Of a stretch of DNA of 11,125 nucleotides, positions 1 through 6,533 are shown piece after piece. Source of the DNA: an uncultured Actinomycetes bacterium (GTDB taxonomy: Bacteria; Actinomycetota; Actinomycetes; S36-B12; UBA5976). The stretch is from contig CALBND010000018.1 of NCBI GenBank assembly GCA_937896305.1, forward strand, positions 1 through 11,125, given 5' to 3'. The translations under genes and the position numbers were made by a program. Positions within the stretch are counted from its first letter, which is position 1; each line of letters opens with the position of its first letter. Under the pieces are notes generated by a model. It ran no database searches. It had not been told where the DNA came from and saw only the letters and a program-made list of their open reading frames with translations.

Positions 1-481
1 TTCCACTATTGATGCTAGTAACGTTGTTGAAATTGGCACTGGCACAGGCATATCTGGACTGTGGTTATTAAGAGGTATGAATTCAACGGGTGTATTAACT
101 TCTATTGATAGCGATGCTGAAAAACAAAGGGTTGCTAAAGAAATATTTAGTGGTGCAGGAATTAATACAAATAAGATAAGACTAATTGCAGGCAAAGCTT
201 TGGAAGTTGTTTCTCGTCTAACAGATAACGCTTATGACATTATGCTCATTGCGGGAGATAAATTAGAATACGAAGCATTATTTGAAGAATCTTTAAGATT
301 ACTAAGACCCGGTGGAATTTTAATTTATAGTAATATTTTTAGCGATTCGAATTCAGGAAACAATCCTGACACGATGGCTGTGAAAATTATTTCTGAAAAA
401 GTTAGAGATGATGCAAGATTAGTTTCGGTTATGATTCCAAGTGGATCAGGATTGCTAGTTTCTTCTTACAGACCTAGCTAA
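1..481 (+). CDS. O-methyltransferase, family 3-like (5' end outside window)
   Basis: This is the C-terminal part of a SAM-dependent methyltransferase. The reading frame is open from base 2, giving 159 visible residues, and the true start lies upstream, so the Met at base 77 is internal. Visible residues 8-20 carry the SAM-binding motif I (VVEIGTGTGISGL), and an acidic SID at residues 35-36 sits where the ribose-binding acidic residue belongs. The fold matches the cation-dependent O-methyltransferase family and resembles mycobacterial Rv1220c as I recall it (GxSGLWLLxGM, GVLTxID). The usual metal motif FIDADK is replaced by LIAGDK near residue 84, and the later Asp-Asn pair reads Ser-Asn (110-111). 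A metal-dependent catechol-type reaction is therefore doubtful, and the substrate is unknown. The TAA stop abuts the stop of the convergent DUF3117 gene with no gap. Confidence 0.85.
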   Translation, partial: STIDASNVVEIGTGTGISGLWLLRGMNSTGVLTSIDSDAEKQRVAKEIFSGAGINTNKIRLIAGKALEVVSRLTDNAYDIMLIAGDKLEYEALFEESLRLLRPGGILIYSNIFSDSNSGNNPDTMAVKIISEKVRDDARLVSVMIPSGSGLLVSSYRPS

Positions 482-646
482 TTATTCAATAGTTTTTAAT
501 TCAACAAGAAGAGCATTAGCTTCTTCTTGACTCATTTCAACAACTAAACGCCCGCCACCTTCTAGTGGAACACGCATTACATAGCCGCGACCTTCTTTGG
601 TAACTTCCATTGGTCCATCACCAGTGCGAGGTTTCATTGCAGCCAT
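482..646 (-). CDS. DUF3117 family mini-protein (54 aa)
   Basis: This short gene encodes MAAMKPRTGDGPMEVTKEGR, continuing GYVMRVPLEGGGRLVVEM, then a Glu/Ala/Leu-rich tail ending KTIE. It runs from ATG (644-646) to TAA (482-484). The MAAMKPRTGDGP start, the EGRG and the RVPLEGGGRLVVE core are the hallmarks of the DUF3117 family, a protein of about 55 residues that is near-universal in Actinobacteria (Rv1211 in M. tuberculosis). No function is established. The upstream GGTGA at about 6 bases is a modest ribosome binding site. It follows the SRPBCC gene by 64 bases on the same strand and may be co-transcribed with dapE. Identification is strong because the whole length matches the family; the role is unknown. 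Confidence 0.93.
   Translation of the reverse strand: MAAMKPRTGDGPMEVTKEGRGYVMRVPLEGGGRLVVEMSQEEANALLVELKTIE
505..529. terminator. Hairpin inside DUF3117, just past the O-methyltransferase stop
   Basis: CAAGAAG-AGC and GCT-T-CTTCTTG form a 10-bp stem with one bulged T and an ATTA tetraloop. It starts 24 bases after the methyltransferase TAA and lies wholly within the DUF3117 coding sequence. There is no clear U-tract on either side, so a termination role for the plus-strand transcript is inference. Confidence 0.3.
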
Positions 647-710
647 ATCATCACCATTTCATTTCAAATTTATTCTTAATAACCATTATCCAATAAGGCA
701 GAATCAGCGA

Positions 711-1166
711 TTACGCTGGGTCAATTTGTGTGAATGTATGAGCAAATCTATTCAAGGATATCTTAATTCCCAGCACGAATAATGGTTTAACAAAAATCCA
801 ACCAAATCTTCCCAGCATTCCTAATGGCAAATCGATTGTTTCACTCCAAATAAATGTTGAATTATCTTTATCAATTTCTTTAACAATCATGGATCCAGTT
901 CCTTTAACAATGCGTCCAAGATGTTTCACTTCAACAATGTCTGGTTCTTCCCATTTAGTAAAGACCATTGGATCGTTAAAACCTATTTTCCAAAAGCCGG
1001 TCCAAGCAACAATTTCTCCCCCCACATCTTTTCCTTGCTGTTTGGTTCTTGAAACTTTGGTACCAAGCATCCAATCGCCTTGAGTTTCCCAATCAACTAC
1101 TGCATCAAATACTGTTTGTTTGTCTGCCTTTATATTTACCGAAAGTGTGATTTCAACTGGCTGCAT
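711..1166 (-). CDS. SRPBCC (polyketide cyclase/dehydrase-like) protein
   Basis: A 151-residue protein of the START/SRPBCC helix-grip superfamily. Family-typical features are the opening beta strand (VEITLSVNIKADKQTVFDAVVDWE), the W-rich GDWMLGTKV segment, a GEIVAWTGF strand and a C-terminal amphipathic helix (about 128-147). Such proteins bind lipids, polyketides or other hydrophobic ligands; in Actinobacteria many are small and uncharacterised, and the ligand here cannot be told. It has no signal peptide. The ATG (1164-1166) begins immediately after the TAG stop of dapE (1167-1169) with no clear Shine-Dalgarno, so translation probably depends on ribosomes finishing dapE. That suggests co-expression rather than a shared pathway. 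Confidence 0.82.
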   Translation of the reverse strand: MQPVEITLSVNIKADKQTVFDAVVDWETQGDWMLGTKVSRTKQQGKDVGGEIVAWTGFWKIGFNDPMVFTKWEEPDIVEVKHLGRIVKGTGSMIVKEIDKDNSTFIWSETIDLPLGMLGRFGWIFVKPLFVLGIKISLNRFAHTFTQIDPA

Positions 1167-2222
1167 CTAGGCACTAAGCCAATTTTTTAAAGAAGTATAA
1201 ACATCATTAATTTGTTTAATTGTCACAACTTCATCAGGATGATGTGCCAAATTAGGATCTCCTGGACCAAAGTTAATTGCAGGAATTCCAGCGTTAGCAA
1301 ATCTTGCTACATCTGTCCAACCAAATTTAGGTGCAATTTCTAATCCAATTGCTGCTACAAATTCTTTAATTAATTCATTATTTAAACCTGTCGGGGCACT
1401 TGGTGAGGAATCGATTAATTTAAAATTGAAATCTTTAAACAACTTAGCCATATTTTTTTCAGCTTCGACAACACTAGTGTCTGGGGCAAACCTATGATTG
1501 ATTGAAACTGTAACTAAATCTGGTACAACGTTTCCTGCCACGCCCCCATTAATTTTTACTGCTTGCAAGCCTTCTTTGTACTGTTGTCCATCAATAACAG
1601 GTTGCCTTGGTTGATAATTATTTAAAATATCTAAAATTTTAGTTATTTCATGTATTGCATTCTTGCCTTTCCACCATCTTGCAGAATGGGACCGAGTTCC
1701 AGTACTTGTTACTTCAAATCTCAACGAACCTTGGCATCCAACTTCAAGAATTGCATTTGTTGGTTCCATCAAAATTGCAAAATCACAATTTAATAAATCT
1801 TTTGCTTCATTCGTCACTAGCTCTAAACCATTAAACCTGGTCTCAATTTCTTCTGATTCATAAAATAAATATGTGATGTCATATTTGGCACTAGCTAAAT
1901 CTTGTGCAAGTTTTAGAGCTACGGCAACTCCGCCTTTCATGTCAACTGAGCCAAGGCCAATTATTTCTGTTGCGGTTTTTTTACCTGGAAAATTATTATT
2001 TGCAGGAACTGTGTCTAAGTGACCTGCGATCACAACTCTTTGTTTATGTCCGAAATTTGTTTGCGCAATGAGAGTGTTATTAATACGGGTGGTTTTCAAA
2101 TGAGACATTTCTTTGAGCGTTGACTCAATTTGATCAGCTATTGCTTTTTCGTCTTTTGAAACACTTGAAATATTGACAAGCTCCAGGGTTAAGTCGCCTA
2201 AGTCTTGTTTTAAATTCAACAC
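1167..2222 (-). CDS. dapE: Succinyl-diaminopimelate desuccinylase
   Basis: An M20-family zinc amidohydrolase, 351 residues, that cleaves N-succinyl-LL-2,6-diaminopimelate to LL-diaminopimelate and succinate in the lysine/meso-DAP pathway of the cytoplasm. Visible active-site elements are GHLDTVP (zinc ligand H68, D70), GSVDMKGG (bridging D94), YESEEI (catalytic E124 and ligand E125), MEPTN (E153) and the C-terminal HHPDE (H327/H328). Residues about 165-270 form the lid/dimerisation domain. The start is GTG at 2220-2222: an in-frame stop occurs at 2244-2246 and no in-frame ATG lies between. The next codon, TTG, is an alternative. No clear ribosome binding site is seen; CACAAT six bases before the GTG resembles a leaderless -10 box. 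It is divergent from dapD, the enzyme two steps earlier, across 68 bases. Confidence 0.93.
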   Translation of the reverse strand: MLNLKQDLGDLTLELVNISSVSKDEKAIADQIESTLKEMSHLKTTRINNTLIAQTNFGHKQRVVIAGHLDTVPANNNFPGKKTATEIIGLGSVDMKGGVAVALKLAQDLASAKYDITYLFYESEEIETRFNGLELVTNEAKDLLNCDFAILMEPTNAILEVGCQGSLRFEVTSTGTRSHSARWWKGKNAIHEITKILDILNNYQPRQPVIDGQQYKEGLQAVKINGGVAGNVVPDLVTVSINHRFAPDTSVVEAEKNMAKLFKDFNFKLIDSSPSAPTGLNNELIKEFVAAIGLEIAPKFGWTDVARFANAGIPAINFGPGDPNLAHHPDEVVTIKQINDVYTSLKNWLSA

Positions 2223-2278
2223 GTTCCCATTGTGCCAATAACCTCACCCTTATGTAGTCATTCACCCCAACTAAGGAC

Positions 2279-2284
2279 TATTTT
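2279..2284 (+). promoter_or_regulatory. Candidate -10 box for a leaderless dapD transcript
   Basis: TATTTT ends six bases before the dapD ATG, which would place the transcription start at the A of the start codon. An AAGGA at 2273-2277 is 13 bases from the ATG, too far for a good ribosome binding site, which favours leaderless expression. No convincing -35 is seen. The 68-base dapE/dapD divergent region shows no other clear element. Confidence 0.4.
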
Positions 2285-2290
2285 TGACTC

Positions 2291-3217
2291 ATGACTTTTA
2301 TTAAAGAAGCAGCCAGCGCAATAGGAGTAGCCACAGTTGATGGCGATAAGACTCTTGATGTTTGGTATCCATCCCCCGCACTAGATGAATCTCCCATTCA
2401 ATTAATTGATGCAAATTCATATGAGCGAATAGATGAAGTCAGAGATTGTGAAATAAAAGTAGTTAAAACGGTTATCAAAGATTTGTCAAAACCAGCAGAA
2501 AGTGTTGCTGATGCTTATCTACGCCTGCATTTAATTTCAACTCGCTTAGTAAAACCTAGAACTATTAATCTCGAAGGTATTTTTGCGATCTTGCATAACA
2601 TTGCTTGGACAAGTTTAGGTCCAGTTTTACCTGAAAAAATAAATCAAATAAGAGCAACAGCAAAAAAATTGGGTTTACATTTAACAATTTATAGTTTAGA
2701 TAAATTTCCACGTATGGTTGATTATGTAGTTCCAAGTGGAGTAAGAATTGCTGATGCAGATCGAGTTCGCTTAGGAGCCTATCTAGCAAGTGGCACAACA
2801 GTTATGCATGAAGGTTTTGTTAATTTCAATGCCGGCACACTTGGTGCATCAATGGTGGAAGGTCGCATTTCGGCTGGAGTTGTAATTGGTGATGGCAGCG
2901 ACATTGGTGGTGGCGCTTCAATTATGGGCACACTTTCTGGTGGAGGAAAAGAAGTAATTAGCGTTGGTGAAAAAAGTTTAGTTGGAGCAAATTCTGGTTT
3001 AGGAATCTCAATTGGTGATAACTGCATCATTGAAGCTGGTCTTTATTTAACAGCTGGGGCAAAAGTGTTATTGCCTGATGGAAAAATAGTGAAAGCTAAA
3101 GAATTATCTGGAGCAAATAATTTATTATTCAGAAGAAACTCACAAACTGGAGCAATCGAAGCAACCAATAGAACTGGTGACTGGGGTGGACTGAATTCAG
3201 TCCTGCACAAAAATTAA
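2291..3217 (+). CDS. dapD: 2,3,4,5-Tetrahydropyridine-2,6-dicarboxylate N-succinyltransferase
   Basis: Transfers succinate from succinyl-CoA to tetrahydrodipicolinate, the first step of the succinylase branch to meso-diaminopimelate and lysine. At 308 residues it is close to the actinobacterial DapD class (about 317 in M. tuberculosis). The N-terminal domain (1-145) is followed by a left-handed beta-helix of hexapeptide repeats (about 148-262), visible as GVVIGDGSDIGGGASI, IMGTLSGGG, SVGEKSLVGANSGLG and SIGDNCIIEAG. E190 in MVEGRIS fits the catalytic glutamate of this class (M. tuberculosis E199). The active enzyme is expected to be a homotrimer. Its partner dapE lies divergently upstream. 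The stop TAA (3215-3217) overlaps the stop of convergent tyrA by two bases, inside a shared TTAA. Confidence 0.95.
   Translation: MTFIKEAASAIGVATVDGDKTLDVWYPSPALDESPIQLIDANSYERIDEVRDCEIKVVKTVIKDLSKPAESVADAYLRLHLISTRLVKPRTINLEGIFAILHNIAWTSLGPVLPEKINQIRATAKKLGLHLTIYSLDKFPRMVDYVVPSGVRIADADRVRLGAYLASGTTVMHEGFVNFNAGTLGASMVEGRISAGVVIGDGSDIGGGASIMGTLSGGGKEVISVGEKSLVGANSGLGISIGDNCIIEAGLYLTAGAKVLLPDGKIVKAKELSGANNLLFRRNSQTGAIEATNRTGDWGGLNSVLHKN
3188..3203. repeat. Perfect 16-bp palindrome near the dapD/tyrA junction
   Basis: GGACTGAATTCAGTCC is its own reverse complement. As RNA it forms a 6-bp stem with an AATT loop. It lies within the dapD coding region, 11 bases before the stop codon. No U-tract follows on either strand, so a termination role is speculative. 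Confidence 0.5.
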
Positions 3218-4182
3218 ATTTCGTTGACTAGGTAATTAACGCTCTCTCCACCAAATTCAAAATGGGTGGCCATAATTCTATTTTCAGAAGCCTTGATTAA
3301 ATCATTCACAATTTCATTATTTTTTGAAACTACTTTGTTTCCTTTTCCAGATTTAACTTTATTTAAGGTTTCATCAGAAATGATTCTTACTGCACTTGCA
3401 CTTTTTAAGTATTCTTCAATATCAGCTTTGCTGCCCTGGTCTAGTAATCCTTGTAATTTATCAAGATTTTGACTTAATGCTTCAACAACTTTTGATAATG
3501 ATTTTCTGTTAGGCCAAACAATTTCTGCGGTTCTATCTGCTGGAGATCTTGTGACACGAGTTAAATCTCTGAAGCTTCCACCGGCTAACAATTGTGCAAG
3601 CTGAGCAAATTCTGATTCGCCAACACTTCTGGCATAAGCAGATGCCACAACGTGAGCCAAATGACTACTTAAAACTACAGATTCGTCATGATCTCTAGGA
3701 TCAACTGGCACAACAAATGCACCTAATTCATTTATCATTTGCAAAACAACTAGTGCTGCTTGATTAGTTGTTTCTTTGGTAATAGAAATTGCCCACGGAG
3801 CATTAAGAAAAATTTGTGGATTAGCACCACCAAAACCTGCCTCATTTGATCCAGCCATGGGATGGCTGCCTGCATAATTTAAACCTTGTGCAGCATCCAA
3901 TAAAGGTGCTTTCACAGAACAAATATCTGTAACAATTGCACTTATCTTTTGCTTTGCTAATTCTTTTAAAGTCTCTTCGCTAATTGTGGTGGGGGCCGCA
4001 ACAACAATTAGTTCAGCATTTTTTGCGGCAATTGACAAATCGGGTACCATTTTTATTCCAGCAGCTGTTGCTAACTTTTGAGTATTAAAATCTGGATCAA
4101 AACCAGTTATTTCATGTTTATTTTTTAGACCTAAGGCAATAGATCCACCGATCAGCCCAAGGCCAACAATTGTTATTTTCAT
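3214..4182 (-). CDS. tyrA: Prephenate dehydrogenase
   Basis: Oxidative decarboxylation of prephenate to 4-hydroxyphenylpyruvate in tyrosine synthesis. The 322-residue protein opens with a Rossmann nucleotide-binding loop, GLGLIGGS (7-14). The acidic GFDPD (27-31) after the second strand suggests NAD rather than NADP (inference). The family signature SHPMAGSNEAGF (106-117) carries the substrate-binding His, and DHDESVVLSSHLAH (164-177) and GGSFRDLTRV (201-210) belong to the helical dimerisation domain. There is no fused chorismate mutase and no convincing C-terminal ACT domain, so feedback control by tyrosine is not evident. The ATG at 4180-4182 follows the pheA stop by 15 bases with no clear Shine-Dalgarno. 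It is the last gene of a probable fdxA-pheA-tyrA operon. Confidence 0.93.
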   Translation of the reverse strand: MKITIVGLGLIGGSIALGLKNKHEITGFDPDFNTQKLATAAGIKMVPDLSIAAKNAELIVVAAPTTISEETLKELAKQKISAIVTDICSVKAPLLDAAQGLNYAGSHPMAGSNEAGFGGANPQIFLNAPWAISITKETTNQAALVVLQMINELGAFVVPVDPRDHDESVVLSSHLAHVVASAYARSVGESEFAQLAQLLAGGSFRDLTRVTRSPADRTAEIVWPNRKSLSKVVEALSQNLDKLQGLLDQGSKADIEEYLKSASAVRIISDETLNKVKSGKGNKVVSKNNEIVNDLIKASENRIMATHFEFGGESVNYLVNEI

Positions 4183-4197
4183 TTATTTAAATATTTG

Positions 4198-5142
4198 TTA
4201 GCGTGGAACTTCTGTTACGTCACGAACTAAACGAGTAACCCATTCTTTTAAGACATCAGAAGTAACACTTCCTGGTGGCAAAGATTCCCCTACTCGAGCT
4301 GAACTAATTTCAGGATTCATTGGGTAAGAACCCAAAACTTTTACAGCTGCTCCAATGTTTCCAACATCCATGATTGCTGCTTGCAAGGTTGGTTCCCCAA
4401 TATGGCCACGGGTAGAAATCAGAAATGTGTATTCACCCAAACGAGTTTTTAATGGTCTGGAACTAATGGAAGTTAAACCGATATCTCTTTTCGAAAAGCA
4501 GGCCAAAATATCTGCTAATAAACCATTTCGATCTGCAACTGGAGTAATCACCAAAGTAGTTTTATCTCTTCCTGTAGGAGGAGAAAGTTTTCTAGAAATT
4601 AAAGCCATCCGAGTTTTACCACCAGCAAAATCTTCAAGTCTGGTTTGTTTTACATAAAGTCCAAATGTGTCAGCACCTTTAGTGGCAGCTATTGCAGCTA
4701 AACCTTCTTCTTTTCTTTCAGCAACGATTCGACAAGCATCAGCAGTAGAGGCTGTGAATTCAACTTCCAAGTTATTTGATTTTAAAAATTCTTTGCATTG
4801 TGCTGCAGCATGAGGATGAGTTAATACTTTTTTTACTGTGGCATTTTTAGAATTTGAGGGAACTGCTAAAACAAATGAAATCGGAACAACAATTTCTTCA
4901 TTAATAAAACATTGTGCTGCTCTGAAAATTAATTCATCTAAAGTACTTAAAACATCACCTTCAACTGAATTTTCTAAAGGCACTAATCCTGCATCAGCAC
5001 TTCCAGATTCAACTGCAAATACGACATCGGAAACTTCTTTTTCCGCAACTATTTCCCCGGTCCAGGGAACAGTCATTAAATCAATGGCAGCATGAGTAAA
5101 AGTTCCTGGTGGGCCCAAGTAGACCAGTTTTTTGTTACTCAC
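4198..5142 (-). CDS. pheA: Prephenate dehydratase with ACT domain
   Basis: Converts prephenate to phenylpyruvate in phenylalanine synthesis. The 314-residue protein has the catalytic periplasmic-binding-like fold (about 5-185), with YLGPPGTFT (8-16), NSVEGDV (58-64) and the catalytic Thr-Arg at 177-178. A C-terminal ACT domain follows (about 195-275; DRNGLLADIL, GLTSISSRPLK, GEYTFLI). Two motifs differ from the usual forms: the catalytic TRF reads TRM, and the phenylalanine-sensing ESRP reads SSRP, so allosteric control may be altered. A tail of about 38 residues (277-314) follows the ACT domain. No chorismate mutase domain is fused. The start is GTG (5140-5142), 13 bases after the ferredoxin stop, with no strong ribosome binding site, consistent with an operon with fdxA and tyrA. 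Confidence 0.93.
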   Translation of the reverse strand: MSNKKLVYLGPPGTFTHAAIDLMTVPWTGEIVAEKEVSDVVFAVESGSADAGLVPLENSVEGDVLSTLDELIFRAAQCFINEEIVVPISFVLAVPSNSKNATVKKVLTHPHAAAQCKEFLKSNNLEVEFTASTADACRIVAERKEEGLAAIAATKGADTFGLYVKQTRLEDFAGGKTRMALISRKLSPPTGRDKTTLVITPVADRNGLLADILACFSKRDIGLTSISSRPLKTRLGEYTFLISTRGHIGEPTLQAAIMDVGNIGAAVKVLGSYPMNPEISSARVGESLPPGSVTSDVLKEWVTRLVRDVTEVPR

Positions 5143-5155
5143 AAAGTCACTTACT

Positions 5156-5473
5156 TTATTTCTTTGACGGAATAGCTTTAATGTCTTCAGGATCGTTACT
5201 GGTCATTCCCAATTTAGCTGCTCCACCTGGAGAACCTAAATCTTTGAAGAAGGCAGCATTAGAAACTGAGTAATCTTTAAAATTTTCTGGAACATCATCC
5301 TCGTAATAAATTGCTTCTACTGGACAAACAGGTTCGCAAGCTCCACAATCGACGCATTCGTCAGGTTGGATATAAAGCATGCGGTCACCTTCATAAATAC
5401 AATCCACCGGACATTCTTCGATGCAAGATTTATCCTTAATATCTACACATGGTTCGGCGATCACGTAGGTCAC
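5156..5473 (-). CDS. fdxA: Seven-iron ferredoxin ([3Fe-4S][4Fe-4S])
   Basis: Low-potential electron carrier of 105 residues, closely like mycobacterial FdxC/FdxA. By comparison with Azotobacter ferredoxin I, C9, C17 and C50 should hold the [3Fe-4S] cluster, C21, C40, C43 and C46 the [4Fe-4S] cluster, and C25 is free. The segments CIEECPVDCIYEG and DECVDCGACEPVCPVEAIYY are nearly invariant in this family. The tail DDVPENFKDY and beyond is the usual actinobacterial extension. The start is GTG (5471-5473) with a strong GAGGAG seven bases upstream, the best ribosome binding site in the window. It is first in a probable operon with pheA and tyrA. In M. tuberculosis the related fdxC sits next to dapC, which is absent here. 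Confidence 0.95.
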   Translation of the reverse strand: MTYVIAEPCVDIKDKSCIEECPVDCIYEGDRMLYIQPDECVDCGACEPVCPVEAIYYEDDVPENFKDYSVSNAAFFKDLGSPGGAAKLGMTSNDPEDIKAIPSKK

Positions 5474-5480
5474 GCTTAGG

Positions 5481-5486
5481 CTCCTC
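5481..5486 (-). promoter_or_regulatory. Shine-Dalgarno of fdxA
   Basis: GAGGAG on the minus strand is spaced seven bases from the GTG start of fdxA and decides that start. Confidence 0.8.
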
Positions 5487-5525
5487 TTAGTTTGAATGTA
5501 AGACGAAAGTACATCATCTCTACTA

Positions 5526-5531
5526 TTTATA
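5526..5531 (-). promoter_or_regulatory. Candidate -10 box for fdxA-pheA-tyrA
   Basis: TATAAA on the minus strand in the 92-base fdxA/GNAT divergent region would give a leader of about 45 bases carrying the fdxA Shine-Dalgarno. No good -35 is visible. Two CTTACAT copies flank it, one directly upstream and one downstream (see findings). Confidence 0.35.
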
Positions 5532-5553
5532 TGTAAGCGTATCCGAAAGGAAG

Positions 5554-5559
5554 TATGTT
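5554..5559 (+). promoter_or_regulatory. Candidate -10 box for a leaderless GNAT transcript
   Basis: TATGTT ends six bases before the ATG at 5566, the same geometry as dapD and cysS. The competing reading is AAAGGAAG at 5546-5553 used as a ribosome binding site with a long 12-base spacer. Confidence 0.4.
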
Positions 5560-5565
5560 TCTCGT

Positions 5566-6507
5566 ATGCCCGCTATCGGAAGGCTAAGAATTAGCCCTGC
5601 AGACATTGGCCGAAGGGTAAGTATTCGCCATTTGGGAGGGACGGACTTAACCGATGTCTTGGGTCATTTAGTTTCCTGGGTTGGAGATTGGCCCACTGGG
5701 ATTCTTTCAATTCGAAAGAAAGATGGATCTAGCCAAGAAATAGTATCTGGAAAAATTGTGGCAGCAATTGTAATTGCACCTGAAATAGGTTCCCTTGATT
5801 TACAAAGATATTGCGAAAACACCTGGGCTCCTAAGGAACGAGAACAATTGGGAGATTGGGTTTTAAGGTTTTCTGGAAATGAATCAGCCAGAGCTAACTC
5901 TTGTCGTCTAGATGGATTACCAGAAAGTTCAATCGAAGAAGGATTAGAAAAAATAACCTCTTGGTATAAACAAAGAAACGCTGTGGCAATTGTACAGTCA
6001 CCTAAACCTGGTGCCTTCGATAATTTTTTAATCAAAAACAATTGGCAAGAAATCGTGCATGCACTTTATATGGTTTCAGAAACAAATACATTTCAAACAC
6101 CAACTGTAATAATTGAAGAAGATTTAAGTGATGCTTGGTTTGACACTGCTTTAAATTCTGATTCCAGAGCACCAAAATTAAGTAGAGAACTATTACAAAG
6201 TGGGGACCAAGTTAGATTTGCCTCAATTGGGGATGAAAATAAAAAGATAATTGCAATTGGAAGAGTATCTATAACTTCTGAAATTGCTATGGTGACCACA
6301 GTGTGGGTGGATGAAAAATATCGAGGACAAGGATTAGCAAAAACCATAATGCAGGCACTGTCTAACGAAGTTTATAAACTTGGGCAAAAAATAATCGTTT
6401 TACAAGTATTAAAAACTAATGATGTTGCTGTAGGGCTTTATAAATCACTTGGATATGAAATTCATCACGAAAATTCTTACTATCGCCACACAAGAAAACC
6501 TGCTTAA
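5566..6507 (+). CDS. GNAT acetyltransferase, Rv0428c-like two-domain type
   Basis: A 313-residue protein. Residues about 10-75 form a small beta-rich domain (GRRVSIRHL, DVLGHLVSW, TGILSIRKKDG, IVAAIVIAP) like the SH3-like domain of mycobacterial Rv0428c. Residues about 85-310 hold the acetyltransferase part, with the acetyl-CoA-binding motif VDEKYRGQGLAKTIM (R253-G-Q-G-L-A) and the late VGLYKSLGYEIHHENSYY that completes the GNAT fold. The region 85-180 looks like a degenerate first GNAT-like half. The acceptor is unknown; histone-like protein acetylation has been suggested for the Rv0428c family, but I would not transfer that. The ATG at 5566 gives the MPAIGRLRISPADIGRRV start that lines up with relatives. 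cysS follows after 26 bases. Confidence 0.85.
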   Translation: MPAIGRLRISPADIGRRVSIRHLGGTDLTDVLGHLVSWVGDWPTGILSIRKKDGSSQEIVSGKIVAAIVIAPEIGSLDLQRYCENTWAPKEREQLGDWVLRFSGNESARANSCRLDGLPESSIEEGLEKITSWYKQRNAVAIVQSPKPGAFDNFLIKNNWQEIVHALYMVSETNTFQTPTVIIEEDLSDAWFDTALNSDSRAPKLSRELLQSGDQVRFASIGDENKKIIAIGRVSITSEIAMVTTVWVDEKYRGQGLAKTIMQALSNEVYKLGQKIIVLQVLKTNDVAVGLYKSLGYEIHHENSYYRHTRKPA

Positions 6508-6521
6508 AGCAGATTTTCAAC

Positions 6522-6527
6522 TACGCT
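6522..6527 (+). promoter_or_regulatory. Candidate -10 box for a leaderless cysS transcript
   Basis: TACGCT ends exactly six bases before the cysS ATG. It lies in the 26-base gap after the GNAT gene, so cysS may have its own promoter as well as read-through. Only AGAGAC precedes the ATG, which is not a usable Shine-Dalgarno. Confidence 0.35.
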
Positions 6528-6533
6528 AGAGAC

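Noticed and set aside
647..710. Possible separate promoter for DUF3117 (TTGGAT with TAAATT on the minus strand)
   Set aside because: The spacer is only about 15 bases and the boxes are weak in AT-rich DNA; not supported well enough to list.
2216..2230. Four-codon ORF (ATG to TGA) overlapping the dapE GTG start on the minus strand
   Set aside because: Very short, no ribosome binding site, and expected by chance.
5555..5587. ATG with a close AAGGAAG starting a 10-codon out-of-frame ORF overlapping the GNAT start
   Set aside because: If the GNAT gene is leaderless, this lies in the promoter and is not transcribed. It is too short and has no recognisable leader-peptide content.
6500..6512. CTGCTTAAAGCAG hairpin across the GNAT stop codon, followed by ATTTTC
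   Set aside because: Only a 5-bp stem with a 3-base loop; too weak to call a terminator, and cysS follows closely on the same strand.
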